Below, piece by piece: positions 34,632 through 49,270 of a stretch of DNA of 64,000 nucleotides. The translations under genes were made by a program, and so were the position numbers. The notes below the pieces were generated by a model. That model saw only the letters and a program-made list of their open reading frames with translations, was not told the origin of the DNA and ran no database searches. Numbering within the stretch: position 1 is the stretch's first letter; each line of letters begins with the position of its first letter. Source of the DNA: Polyodon spathula (lineage: Eukaryota; Chordata; Actinopteri; Acipenseriformes; Polyodontidae); NCBI RefSeq assembly GCF_017654505.1, contig NC_054543.1, positions 26,538,747 to 26,602,746 of the forward strand. Reading direction: 5' to 3'.

Positions 34632-34779
34632 CCAACTGTTGTTGGTGCTGGTTTGCCAGTATAGTAACTGGTAGACAGGGGTTGAAGGCTGCTGCGGCCC
34701 TTCTGGGATGCTGAGCCTTAGGTTGCGCGGGGAGCGCAGTTGCGTGACCCTTGGGTCGATCGCGATTGCTGCCCCCCCC

Positions 34780-36869
34780 TAGGGTGCCAGTTGCCCCTCT
34801 TTGCAGGCTGAACGTACTGCGGGGCAGGTGCTGCCGGGTGTGCCGTAGGAGCATGAGCGGGCCTGGGCAGAGGCTGTCGCCCCCACATGGAGGGAAGCCC
34901 TAACAGGCAAGACGGGCTTCCGTGGAAGCAGCTGGGAATATTGCCTTGATGCCTCCCTGGTATTCAATGTCCTCTGAAGCATCTCCTCCACTGCGGGGCC
35001 AAAAGTATGACCAGGAGTGATAGGGGCGTCCAAGAGAGAGGACTTGTCCTGCTCCTGAACTCTAGCCTGGGAAAGCCAGAGTTGCCGACGGGTGACAACC
35101 AGCGCCGCAAGGCATCGACCCTCCGCTCTGGCCGTGAATTGGGCCAGTCTGGTTCAGCTCTTGTCTCTGAGCCGCAATGAGTCAGAAATGTCTTCATCTA
35201 GACAATGTGGGGAAGCTATAAAGAGGCTAACAAGATGCTCGGATACATTGTGAAAAGTGTTGAATTTAAATCAAGGGAAGTAATGTTAAAACTGTACAAT
35301 GCACTAGTAAGACCTTATCTAGAATATTGTGTTCAGTTCTGGTCACCTCGCTATAAAAAAGATATTGCTGCTCTAGAAAGGGTGCAAATAAGAGCGACCA
35401 GAATTATTCCGGGCTTAAAAGGCATGTCATATGCAGACAGGCGAAAAGAATTGAATCTGTTCAGTCTTGAACAAAGAAGACTACGTGGCGACCTAATTCA
35501 AGCATTCAAAATTCTAAAAGGTATTGACAGTGTCAACCCAAGGGACTTTTTCGACCTGAAAAAAAGAAACAAGGACCAGGGGTCACCAATGGAGATTAGA
35601 CAAAGGGGCATTCAGAACAGAAAATAGGAGGCACTTTTTTACACAGAGAATTGTGAGGGTCTGAATCAACTCTCCAGTAAAGTTGTTGAAGCTGACACCC
35701 TGGGATCCTTCAAGAAGCAGCTTGGTGAGATTCTGGGATCAATAAGCTACTAACAACCAAACGAGCAAGATGGGCTGAATGGTCTCCACTCGTTTGTAAA
35801 CTTTCTTATGTTCTTATGTTCTTATGACCATATCAGGGATCTCCTTAATAAGGACTGATAAACAAAGAGCATGTTTGACACATTAGAAAGCCGAGCAGCT
35901 TGGGAGCAAGCGGCATACACCTTCTTCAGGTGCATCTCTTTCGTCCGACACTGTCTGTTCGGACATTGTAGGTCCTTGGCAATTCCAATGCCCGGCGCCT
36001 GTATGAAGGCCGCAATGGCGGAGTCCACTGGGGGAAAGGCTGCCAAGCCGCACCCTCCGCTCCCTGCTTGGTAGAAAAAAAACCAAGCTCCAGCCACCAT
36101 GCTAGGTGCTGACACTGGGTTGGACTGGGAAGACTGGACTTCCCTGACAAAGTCGGGGAAAGGGGGCAGTGTCCTGTCATGCACGGCTTAACCGAGGGGA
36201 ACGAGGAGCCCTAGGGTTCATTGTGCCTGGGTCAATCCACCCCTAGGCATTGAGCCGCTCGCTCAGCCAGAGCCTCAAACTCCTGCCGAGAGAGGATGTC
36301 TTCCTCGTAGTCTGGGATGGGCCTAGGCTCAAGCTCAAGAGTAGGACTGGGTGGCCGGGGAACTGGCACAGCTGTGGCACCAGAGGCCAACAACATACTC
36401 ATCATGAGCGACTCTTGCCCCATTACCACCTCCATAAAGCAACCAATCTGGTTCATGAGGGCCAAGATCCCGCTTGGTTGCTCCCTAGGGGACCTGGAGC
36501 GCACACACTTCCATGCAGGAGGTGAACGCTCCTTAGGAGGGGAGCGCCGAAACTGCCGCACGCCCTGGTAGGTGAGCAAGAGCGTCGCCCGAGAGACTGG
36601 GAGGGTGACCTGGATAGCTGCAGGCAGCCAGGAGATGATGCTGTTCCATCCTAAGGGGGAACAGACTCAGAAGGAGATTCCAGCCCCACTGCTCTAAGGG
36701 CTCTAGCCTTTAGGACCCGCCTCTGGAACTTCCTGCAGATAGCACAGAATGCTCTGTCGGACAGAGCCGAAGCAGCATGTTCTGGACCCAGGCATGAAAC
36801 ACAGAATTCATGTGGGTCCTCTGAGGGCATGTTCCGGCTACAAGAGCCACATTTGTAAAAACCCGACAT
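34780..36869 (-). pseudogene. DIRS gag-like ORF, interrupted
   Basis: It starts at ATG 36869 with MSGFYKCGSC, followed by EDPHEFCVSCLGPEHAASAL and FCAICRKF, a cysteine/histidine-rich motif found at the start of fish DIRS gag-like proteins. A middle part (36184-35822) reads FVREVQSSQ, FPPVDSAIAAF and VYAACSQAARLSNVS; a distal part past the CR1 reads DAPITPGHTFGPAVEEMLQ (35033-34977). Frame changes occur between the segments. The CR1 at 35181-35826 breaks it. Confidence 0.78.
35181..35826 (+). mobile_element. CR1 LINE, 5'-truncated copy F
   Basis: The copy starts at the DSEMSSSRQCGEA block and runs to the TTCTTATG tail. It has a 3-base loss near 35221 and several small indels near 35565-35665. 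It lies opposite to and inside the DIRS gag. A possible short ATGA duplication is shared by the two flanks. Confidence 0.92.
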
Positions 36870-36889
36870 AATGCAGAGCACTTGCCCGG

Positions 36890-37135
36890 GTTGCACGGTG
36901 GGCACAAATGTGCACAGGGCACAGGAGCGGGTATGCGCACGGGGTGCACAAACAGATGGGCACCGATGAGTGCACAGGGTGCTCGGATGCGTGGGCGCAC
37001 GGGCACCGATGTGCGCAGATAGATGTACCGGCACGGATATGCATGGGACACGGGTGTGCACGGGCAAGGAAGTGCACAGGTGCCCATGCATTGCATGGGC
37101 ACGGCCGCATGTCGCTGCAAGGGTGTGGTGAGACA
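36890..37135 (-). repeat. Degenerate GTGCACGGG-type repeat (DIRS leader)
   Basis: Imperfect 10-14 base units around GTGCACGGG, GGGCACCGATG and GTGCACAGG fill the space between the DIRS gag start and the terminal region. It occupies the same place as the GCGTCGA repeat at 1-292 but has a different unit. Confidence 0.75.
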
Positions 37136-37365
37136 CACTTTGGCAATAATCCCTCAGAAAACTTTTAGATCGGGAGATCTAAGCTAACACACAGGGTAAA
37201 AACTCAGTATGCAGCCAGCTATGGTCTAATAAAGACCACTGCTATAGTGCTCCGTCTGGCCCACGGCCAACACACACACACACACACCTCGTGTTTCTCT
37301 CTAAAACAAAGAAAACTAAATGTTAGTACAAGTAATAAAATATACAAGTAATAACAAAAAGCTCT

Positions 37366-37389
37366 CAAATAATAATAATAATAATAATA

Positions 37390-37420
<31 letters not shown>
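37366..37420. repeat. (AAT)n microsatellite
   Basis: About 16 AAT units with one interruption near 37391 lie inside the DIRS 5' region. Confidence 0.9.
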
Positions 37421-37423
<3 letters not shown>

Positions 37424-38079
37424 CGAGACAGACTCAAAGAGTCAGCAAGCTGAAAAGAGCGAGAACGCTTGAATAAGCGACTCAGCCGAGTGCATAAGTG
37501 GCAGTGCCAGCCGACACGACGAATACAAGAGCTAAAGGCGGGCGCAAAAATCAACCGAACCCTGTGAATTGTGGCCCGCGCTCAGCGAACGTAACTTCAG
37601 TGAGATAAACCCAGGGAAGGGGCAGCCGCCAGCTTCCCGTGCACAATTAAGGCAATGCAGGGTACAAACACTGAATTTTTTAATAACCAGAGTGTTGTAG
37701 AACAACAAATAGATTAAGCTCAATCCCGATCAGCAGCTGAAAGCAAAAGAGGCTGAGCTTCCTACACTCTGCATAGTCATTCAGCACCCGAGGGGCAGGC
37801 GCTGAAGTCAGAGCTACGGAGGCCTAAAGGCAGCTTTTATATTAAGCTCAGCATAATTCTATCACCTGACGGCGATATCCATTGTTGTCTGTTTTCAAAT
37901 TGAAAGAGCAATGCCTGACAGAAAAATGGAGCCCAACCATTGTAGTTCCAATATTAGCCACAAGATGTTGCACCATACTTACAAAGTGCATACATGTAGA
38001 TACTACATTCTGCACAACAATACAGGGCTTCCGTGCACACTGCTTCCCTGCACAAAACCATGTCCCTTATATCATAGTC

Positions 38080-38141
38080 TCGTATCTTGTAAAACACTTT
38101 GTGATGGTGGTCCACCATGAAAGGCGCTATATAAAAATAAA

Positions 38142-38205
<64 letters not shown>
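38080..38205 (+). repeat. SINE/L2-type tail with (ATT)n
   Basis: ACTTTGTGATGGTGGTCCAC and ATGAAAGGCGCTATATAAAA followed by about 21 ATT units match, in inverse, the tail of the CORE-SINE at 44985-45231. Only the tail is present here. Confidence 0.8.
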
Positions 38206-38206
<1 letters not shown>

Positions 38207-39063
38207 GGTCAGTTAACAAACATATTTTGTTCTGACAGAATTAAAAATGATTTTATGCACCCCCCCCACCAAGGCTGAAAGTTCAAACCTAGACCTATTA
38301 GCATCATGAAATAACTAGGCCAACACATGCCTGTATGCACAAGTAAAAATATAAAATTGCAATACAAACACACAGGTTCCTTCATATAACCCCAGCTTCT
38401 GATATATTCAATAAATTGTGATAAAGAATGACCTTGGCAGGTTTTATCATGGTTTGAATGTGCTCCATTAGATGTATAAATGTAATTAGAGTATAAATGT
38501 AATTGTGATCCAGACAAACAGGTGGATAGCATCCACATACTAGTACCTGCAGATTCTAATATATTTCATAAGTTACATCCGAAGCAAGCTTCATCAGAAC
38601 TAGCCAAGCTCTTCTTAAGTACATGTAAAGAAAGGGTGACATATCTTGAGATGAACATTATGTAATATCCTTTTCCAAAATATGCTTTAATACTGCAGCT
38701 GACTTATTACAGTATTATGGAATTAACTACCTTTTAGTTAAGTGTCAGGGGAATACAGCACAGTGGCACTGATTTTTAAAAGGATAGCAAAATTGATCAG
38801 GCAAAAAGTCAGGAAAGCAGAGCCACTGAAAAAGCAATGCTATTAAACACTTTTATTTAAACAAAATAAAGCCAAACTAATGATTTACAACACGTTTTTG
38901 CTTCTGGCTGTTACCCAATATAAACCAGCCTACATGAAGAGGTAGGTGTTTTTTTTTGTCTTATTCCTTTAAATTAAAACAGAATAAAATAACAGTGTGA
39001 CAGGGACACCACACTCCGCCACATACTTTGTTCATCTTTACCTCGTGAAAAAAAAGACACTTT
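38206..39063. other. Unassigned sequence
   Basis: No gene or element was recognised. Confidence 0.35.
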
Positions 39064-39986
39064 AGAACATAAGAACATAAGAAAGTTTACAAACGAGAGG
39101 AGGCCATTCGGTCCATCTTGCTCGTTTGGTTGTTAGTAGCTTATTGATCCCAAAATCTCATCAAGCAGCTTCTTGAAGGATCCCAGGGTGTCAGCTTCAA
39201 CAACATTACTGGGGAGTTGATTCCAGACCCTCACAAGTCTCTGTGTAAAAAAGTGTCTCCTATTTTCTGTTCTGAATGCCCCTTTTTCTAAACTCCATTT
39301 GTGACCCCTGGCCCTTGTTTCTTTTTTCAGGCTGAAAAAGTCCCTTGGGTCGACACTGTCAATACCTTTTAGAATTTTGAATGCTTGAATTAGGTCGCCA
39401 CGTAGTCTTCTTTGTTCAAGACTGAACAAATTCAATTATTTTAGCCTGTCTGCATATGACATGCCTTTTAAGCCCGGAATAATTCTGGTCGCTCTTCTTT
39501 GCACTCTTTCTAGAGCAGCAATATCTTTTTTATAGCGAGGTGACCAGAACTGAACACAATATTCAAGATGAGGTTTTACTAGTGCATTGTACAGTTTTAA
39601 CATTACTTCCCTTGATTTAAATTCAACACTTTTCACAATGTATCCGAGCATCTTGTTAGCCTTTTTTATAGCTTCCCCACATTGTCTAGATGAAGACATT
39701 TCTGAGTCAACAAAAACTCCTAGGTCTTTTTCATAGATTCTTTCTCCAATTTCAATATCTCCCATATGATATTTATAATGTACATTTTTATTTCCTGCGT
39801 GCAGTACCTTACACTTTTCTCTATTAAATGTCATTTGCCATGTGTCTGCCCAGTTCTGAATCTTGTCTAGATCATTTTGAATGACCTTTGCTGCTGCAAC
39901 AGTGTTTGCCACTCCTCCTACTTTAGTGTCGTCTGCAAATTTAACAAGTTTGCTTACTATACCAGAATCTAAATCATTAATATAGA
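39064..39986 (-). mobile_element. CR1 LINE, 5'-truncated copy G
   Basis: The - strand frames 40050-39436 and 39435-39133 cover RT from INDLDSGIVSKL through FADDTKVGG to GSISY, broken only by a stop where TTGAATTTG replaces the usual leucine-rich stretch near 39438. It belongs to the SLEKGAFRTEN / DTLGSF subfamily. Bases beyond 39986 in the longer frame are flanking sequence, not CR1. Confidence 0.92.
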
Positions 39987-42651
<2,665 letters not shown>

Positions 42652-42807
42652 CTACAGAATGATTAGAGCAGGGGTCAAAACTAATTATGTGCTGTGCTTA
42701 CAATTGATAACTCCATAAGCTCTGCCATCTGAGTTGGAAATACTTAATTCACCCCCAAAACACTGAGAAGCAACAAAGCGTTGAAAGAGATGCATAAGAA
42801 ATATCAC

Positions 42808-42956
42808 CAGTTTACGGGTCCTGTCAAGCACCAGGTCGATGATCTCCTTGCCGATGGTGTAATGCCCGCGGGCGTAGTTGTTAGCAGCGTCCTCCTTGCC
42901 AGTGATGAGCTGCTCAGGATGGAACAGCTGATGGTAGATTCCAGTACGAACCTCAT
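42808..42956 (-). pseudogene. Alpha-tubulin copy 1, exon 3
   Basis: The acceptor is TTCTCAG before ATGAGG and the donor CTG|GTGATA. It encodes [17 protein letters not shown] to DRTRKL with no stop. Histidine replaces the usual arginine of YRQLF. Confidence 0.85.
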
Positions 42957-43159
42957 CTGAGAACAAGAAAGTTGTTGTTAACCTGGGAAACAGTGTACTT
43001 AAAAAAGGACAGTGGCTGGTAATCAGGATCTCTGCTTGAATTAGCTTTGTTTGATTTGTGCTGTGAAGACTATCAAGAGAAAATGTATCAAACTAAAGTG
43101 AGAAGGGTATGTCTAATGCTTTTTTTTTTTGCCCTTCTGTTTTTCATTTCATTAACTTG

Positions 43160-43503
<344 letters not shown>

Positions 43504-44984
43504 TTAGCTTGATAAATCCAATTAGGAAAATGGCGCACTTTAGAAACATTGCATATTCTTGAAGAATACAGCCTTCTCGTTCTGCCTAATATTAAAATTA
43601 TCACTTAAATATTATTTTACTTACTGATTACATTTTTTATGGTAAACTTACTCTGAATTAGGCCTACAATGATAAAAAATGATTACAGAAAGCAATGCGT
43701 TTAATAGGAAAATAACTGACAGACTATCAGAGCTGTTTACTTATCAATTTGCTTTTTTTTTGTGAAAGAAAGATTAGATTAGATTTATATAGCATACTTT
43801 TTAACTGTGTGATTCAGCTGAGGTATACCAAGCACATTTTAAAATTCCCCTACAGGGGTAGCCGACATTCTGAAGCTAAATCCCACCTCGGAAAGTCATA
43901 AAATGACTGTTGCAAAGCTGTAATAACAACAGGGCAGCACTTGGGGTGGCTAGAAAATGGTTCTTGTATTTGTAAAGGCTTTGCATATAATGCCACTTTT
44001 CTGCCAGTGGCCATGTTTGTGGGATTGATAGCATAGACCAGTACGACTCCTTTATGTTAAAGCAATTGCAGCACTACATGACGATTAGCATCAGGGTTTC
44101 AAATAGATGGCTAATCCCTGTGCGCAACAGCAGTGCCACTATTTTAACACATTTTCATTTTTAAAAAAATTGTAACTACCTCTAAATTATTTGAAACTAA
44201 ATTAACATATTTGTTTAAAAAAAAGAATCAGTTGATTACAAAGATCTTTCTAGCAATAATCAATTGGTTGTAATTTTCAAATAATTTTTTTTCTCATACA
44301 CATTTGCACAAAAAAAACCCAAAAACTGTATTTTAAAATGTTCAAAACATTCAAGAAAAAAATAATAAATGTGAGTTCTGAAAACAGGGCCCTGAAAACC
44401 CCTATAAAAAAATGTGGGCCTTAGCTGTATAAATTAGGACACATTGGTATTTTAGGGCATTTACTTTAGGTATGATCTCTTAACAAATGTGTCATTTGTA
44501 TAAAGCATAGGCATATATAAAGTGCGTATCAACTCACCATTTTCAGTCCTTTGTTGCTTCAGGCCGACGTTAAGGATTCAGAATGAAAAGGCAGTGGTGT
44601 AGGGCTGGGGCTGAGCCCTGTGCTGACGGGAACTTCAGCTAGCACAAGAAGGGGATGTCTCTTTTTGTATTAGAACATGCCTCCTAGACTCAACTGAATA
44701 AAGCGCTTACCTCCCCCATACCACTAACACAAAAGACACATTGCAGCTTTTGGTAACTTCAAGCATCCCCCACTATCCCAGCTTAGCCCAAGAAATCCAC
44801 AAAGCTAAACTAATGTATGTTTGCAGTATAATATGTAGAGCATCTAGTAGTGTGTTGCTGTACAAAGAAAGCTGAAAAGAATAGATGCTGCCTGCAATGG
44901 GGGATGTAGGGTGGTGATGTGAAAAGAGAAGGGGTGTTAATAGTTAACCAGTGTTATCCAATGGTTAAGTGTTTATCATTTTAA

Positions 44985-45231
44985 TAATATTTTTTTATAT
45001 AGCGCCTTTCATAGTGGACCACCATCACAAAGTGCTTTACAAATTACGAAATTAGGCTATGTGAACTATGCATCAGCTGCAGAGTCACTTACAACAATGC
45101 CTCACCCGAAAAACAGAGCACAGGGAGGTTAAGTGACTTGCTTAGGGTCACACAGTGAGTCAGAGTCTGAATCGGGGATGTCCTGGTTTTAAGCCTGTTT
45201 CTTTAACCACTGGACCACACAGCCTCCATTT
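44985..45231 (-). mobile_element. CORE-SINE (MIR-like)
   Basis: Read on the - strand it starts with a tRNA-like head, TGTGGTCCAGTGGTTAAAG (A-box type) with GATTCAGACTC as B box. It continues with the conserved core GTGACCCTAAGCAAGTCACT followed by TAACCTCCCTGTGCTC, as in MIR and other CORE-SINEs. It ends with the tail CTTTGTGATGGTGGTCCACT and GCGCTATATAAAA. The head, core and tail are all present. Confidence 0.82.
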
Positions 45232-45657
45232 AAACATTTAAATATTGTGATAAATATGCATATAAACTATATAGCTTTGGCCAAAAGTTTTGCATCACCT
45301 AGAATTTTAGGATTGAGACTTTTTTTTTTTTTTCAAATGCATATACAGTATGACTATAACTTAGATATTTTATTTACTATTGTGTAATCAAAGAAACTAC
45401 CAATGATATTGCAAAAGTCTACCGGAAGCCAGATAGTCGTACAATATTTTAATGTTAGATTTTGAAATGTCACATTTTTTGTTAAGTATGGAAAACTACA
45501 AAGTGATATTATAACGTTTTCAGGTTCTGGCTTTATGGAGGCAGATGGAGGCAGTGATTGTAGTGAATGGATGATGTCAGCCTGTATTTATTTAGAATAA
45601 AGGATAGAGGGGTAAAAGAGCACAGGATAGGCAGAAGTATGTGGGGAGGGGTTGGAC

Positions 45658-45680
45658 ACACACACACACACACACACACT
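45658..45680. repeat. (CA)n microsatellite
   Basis: Eleven CA units lie within the left LTR remnant of the Gypsy element. Confidence 0.9.
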
Positions 45681-45847
45681 GCTCTCTTGATGCAGTTCCT
45701 CTGGGTCATCACTTGGACTCCTGTCTGGCTTCCCTTCTCCTTCTCACAGTCGCCCCTATGGCTCGCCCTCTTCCTTCCTTCCACAAGGTTCCTAAGGGGG
45801 GTAATGGCACAATGGTGGTCAGGGCCCGTCTCTCGGCTGGCTGTATT

Positions 45848-47250
45848 AAGAACATAACAACATAAGAAAGTTTACAAACGAGAGGATGCCATTCAGCCCA
45901 TCTTGCTTGCTTGGTTGTTAGTAGCTTATTGATCCCAGAATCTCATCAAGCAGCTTCTTGAAGGATCCCAGGGTGTCAGCTTCAACAACATTACTGGGGA
46001 GTTGATTCCAGACCCTCACAATTCTCTGTGTAAAAAAGTGCCTCCTACACGGAGGATTTTAATGACAATACCTTTTAGAATTTTGAATGTTTGAATTAGG
46101 TCGCCACGTAGTCTTCTTTGTTCAAGACTGAACAGATTCAATTCTTTTAGCCTGTCTGCATATGACATGCCTTTTAAGCCCGGAATAATTCTGGTCGCTC
46201 TTCTTTGCACTCTTTCTAGAGCAGCAATATCTTTTTTACAACGAGGTGACCAGAACTGCACACAATATTCAAGATGAGGTCTTACTAGTGCATTGTACAG
46301 TTTTAACATTACTTCCCTTGATTTAAATTCAGCACTTTTCACAATGTATCCGAGCATCTTGTTAGCCTTTTTTATAGCTTCCCCACATTGTCTAGATGAA
46401 GACATTTCTGAGTCAACAAAAACTCCTAGGTCTTTTTCATAGATTTCTTCTCCAATTTCAATATCTCCCATATGATATTTATAATGTACATTTTTATTTC
46501 CTGCGTGCAGTACCTTACACTTTTCTTTATTAAATGTCATTTGCCATGTGTCTGCCCAGTTCTGAATCTTGTCTAGATCATTTTGAATGACCTTTGCTGC
46601 TACAACAGTGTTTGCAACTCCTCCTACTTTTGTGTCGTCTGCAAATTTAACAAGTTTCCTTACTATACCAGAATCTAAATCATTAATGTAGATTAGGAAT
46701 AGCAGAGGACCTAATACTGATCCCTGTGGTACACCACTGGTTACCACACTCCATTCTGAGGTTTTTCCTCTAATCAGTACTTTCTGTTGTCTACATGTTA
46801 ACCACTCCCTAATCCATGTACATGTATTTCCTTGAATTTCATCTGCGTTCAGTTTGAGAATTAATCTTTTGTGCGGGACTTTGTCAAAATAAACCATATC
46901 ATATGCTTTGCAATTATCCATTATCGATGTTGCATCCTCAAAAAAATCAAGCAAGTTAGTTAAACACGATCTCCCTTTCCTAAAACCATGTTGACTGTCT
47001 CCCAGGACCCTGTTATCATATAGGTAATTTTCCATTTTGGATCTTATTATAGTTTCCATAAGTTTGCATATAATAGAAGTCAGGCTTACTGGTCTGTAGT
47101 TACCTGGTTCAGTTTTGTTTCCCTTTTTGTGGCTCGGTATTACGTTTGCAATTTTCCAGTCTGTCGGTACCACCCCTGTGTCAAGTGACTGCTGCATGAT
47201 TTTGGTTAGCAGTTTGTAAATTACTTCTTTCATTTCTTTGAGTACTACTG
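45848..47250 (-). mobile_element. CR1 LINE, copy H, inserted in the Gypsy element
   Basis: It runs from the inverted TTCTTATG tail to the RT finger region (KEVIYKLLTK). About 110 bases near the 3' end are missing: the KILKGI block at about 46070 joins almost directly to the tail, removing the DPRDFFSLKK region. A TTA is shared by both flanks. Confidence 0.92.
46016..47233 (-). pseudogene. CR1 RT frame of 405 codons lacking the motif A aspartate
   Basis: This is the longest open RT frame in the window. It reads NYRPVSLTSI, GFRKGRSCLTNLLD, then DMVYFDKVPHKR where other copies read DMVYLDFQKAFDKVPHKR. The 18-base in-frame deletion at about 46887 removes LDFQKA and with it the first catalytic aspartate. 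Motif B (VTSGVPQGSVLG) and motif C (FADDTKVGG) are intact. It cannot be a working polymerase although it has no stop codon. Confidence 0.88.
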
Positions 47251-47617
47251 TTAACAGTGGATAGTGGTGGTTCTCTCTCTTCCTTTATATTTACATCAGT
47301 TCGCTTGTCGTCTCCCTCTCCCCCTACTCGTGTCATTCCCCGCTGCTCTTATATGCTGGCCCACCCCCTCTCACTTCTCAGATCAGGTTGGAAGAGATCT
47401 CTTGGCAGCCTTTCTCCTCGCCACCTGTCCATCACGGGGGCCCTCTGAGATTCCCGCCACCTCTCGAGGTCATTGCACTGCCCCTTCTAAACAGTGAACC
47501 GTCCCTGTCACTGTCGCATTTACTCCAGGAACCGCTGAGGGATCTGCTGTGAACGGCAGCTGCCCAGGGGATGGACTGCCCCCTGCCTGAGCAGACCTCC
47601 CCTCCCGGCCCCTTCTT

Positions 47618-48715
47618 TCACGGTGTCCTCCTACAGCGGAGCCCAGCCGACACGGCGGGACCATGTCTGTATCTGTTCAGCACCACTAGGTGACTTAATG
47701 CATCCACCAGACTCTCCTTCGTGGGGCTCCCCTGGCCCCATCCCTCCCTCTTCTGGTCTGGTGCTTTCCCCTGGTCAAAGCGTGACTGGCCGCCCTCTGT
47801 GCCACATCTGGACCTGTTACTGTACATCACGCCAGAGAACCGTGCCAGTACCTTACATGTACCCGCCCAGTGGCTATCCAACTTGGGGCTCCTTTGTTTC
47901 TTCCTCTTAGGGCAGTGCACTCAAGTTCCACTTGTTTAAAGTCCTGTCCCTGACTTCAGACATTGTAACGTCCACTTCTGCCACATGCCAGCCCCAATGA
48001 GATGGTCCCTCATGAACCGGTGAACCCTGTTGAGCCAGTCCTGGAGCCGCTAGATGTACTCTGGCCCTGCTGGTGAGCACAGTTCCTCTCCTGAGGGTCT
48101 TCCAAATACAAGGTCCGCCGGGGTCCGCAGCTCCCTTCCCAGCATGACCAGCCTGCACCCTGTGGACTCCTGTACAGCCGACCAGTATGGCAGGAGGGCC
48201 AAGGATAGGTACTGGTCCCAATCCCGCTGATCCCGACTGGTCCACAGCAGGAGCTGGATGGGTAGCGTCCGATTGAACCGCTCAACCATGCCATTGCTCC
48301 ATGGCTGAAGAGGGGTGGTGTGGGTCTTCTTCACAATGCAGCTCTTCAGGCATCCCAAATTGGCAGAACATACCCTCCAGCAAGGCAGTAGCAATGGTGG
48401 TTGCACACTGGTCCAACAAGGCGTAAGCCATGGGCCACTTGGAAAGTAGTAGCAGAAAACCCTCAGCCTCTGCAAGGTCTTGGTCACCCCAAAGTGTCCA
48501 GCTGCTGGTGCCCTGCGCATGGCCTGCAACACATGCTCCCTAGGGACGGCAGGAACCACCACCTGCCACCACAGTTGATGCCAGGTGGCGCCACAGATGG
48601 CAGAGGTTCCCGTCATGCAGGCTCAGCTTGTCCCACTGTCCTACAAGGCCCTTTACTGCCTTGGAAAGGGATGCCACTTCCTCCCATGTCGGCTACTGGC
48701 CCTCAATCAGTCTAG
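47618..48715 (-). pseudogene. Gypsy integrase, deleted and frameshifted
   Basis: Gypsy integrase inserts element cDNA into the host genome. On the - strand the zinc-binding N-terminus is represented by AAGHFGVTKTLQRLR (48616-48050 frame), part of the core by PWSNGMVERFNRTL with the catalytic glutamate, then WDQYLSLALLPYWSAVQESTG. Further on is SPKLDSHWAGTCKVL (47920-47618 frame), equivalent to the C-terminal GPY/F module. The segment carrying the two catalytic aspartates is missing between the two main blocks, and other frames must be used in places. Confidence 0.8.
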
Positions 48716-48859
48716 CCATGAAGATGCCCAGTTCCAGGTCAGCTGCCTGCAGCTGTCACAATTTGTCAACTGTTTGTCCTCCAGTGACCCCTGGACCACA
48801 ATGACAACAATGGCTCACTTCGGAGTCACCTTGGTGGTCTCTCTTTCTTCAAGGCGGGC

Positions 48860-49049
48860 GCAGTGCCGGTGTGGAACGGGGGAAGTTCAACTCCAGGAGG
48901 AGGCCCTGCGAGACCTCTGCCAGTGCAGAAGAGAAGGACTCAGCTCAGAACAACAGGAGCAATTGGAGGAGCTGGCCCATGAATACCAGGACTGCTTTGC
49001 TGCCAAAGCAAAGGACTGTACCCGCATCAACTGGTCCAACACCATATAG
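48860..49049 (+). pseudogene. Gypsy pol N-terminal fragment in inverted orientation
   Basis: On the + strand the frame reads LQEEALRDLCQC, LSSEQQEQLEELAHEYQDCFA and KDCTRINW. This is the linker found between the protease and RT of Ty3/Gypsy pol (usual pattern: a leucine-rich helix, D.FA, then DCTRT before the HxIxTG strand). It is in the opposite orientation to the integrase at 47618-48715, so the element is rearranged or made of two copies. Confidence 0.7.
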
Positions 49050-49079
49050 ACATAGGGGGCTGGCACAATAGCAGGCAGG

Positions 49080-49250
49080 CTGGTATGCTTGCTGGTAGGC
49101 AGCAGGGCTGACCGGCGGGCAGGCTTACGGGCTGGCATGGTAGCTGGCAGGCTCGCTGGCTGGCAGGCTGGTAGGCTGGAGAACAGGCAGCTGAGTTGGT
49201 CAGTGGGCAGTCTTGCTGGTTGGCATGGTAGTTGGCACCTCTTTTGGGCT
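49080..49250 (+). repeat. GGCAGGCTGG-type minisatellite
   Basis: Imperfect units such as GCTGGCAGGCTGG, GCTGGTAGGC and GGCTGGCATGGTAG repeat through this stretch inside the Gypsy remnant. It sits exactly where the inverted pol fragment ends. Confidence 0.75.
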
Positions 49251-49270
49251 AGTGTCTTCAGCAGGGCTTG

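Larger units (their letters stand above)
33845..37912 (-). mobile_element. DIRS-type retroelement, 3'-truncated, with CR1 inserted
   Basis: On the - strand the order is terminal block (37565-37912), leader repeat (36890-37135), gag-like ORF (36869 to about 34780, interrupted by CR1 at 35181-35826) and RT (34631-33850). RNase H, methylase-like and tyrosine-recombinase regions that should follow RT in DIRS elements are missing because the sequence is cut at 33844/33845 by an LTR. Frameshifts occur in gag and RT. Confidence 0.82.

Noticed and set aside
36651..37146. Histidine/cysteine/proline-rich - strand frames
   Set aside because: The parts upstream of 36869 are translations of the GTGCACGGG leader repeat. 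Only the stretch from the ATG at 36869 matches a DIRS gag-like start.
47257..47940. Serine/proline-rich + strand frames
   Set aside because: They are antisense to the Gypsy post-integrase region and LTR, and match nothing recognisable.
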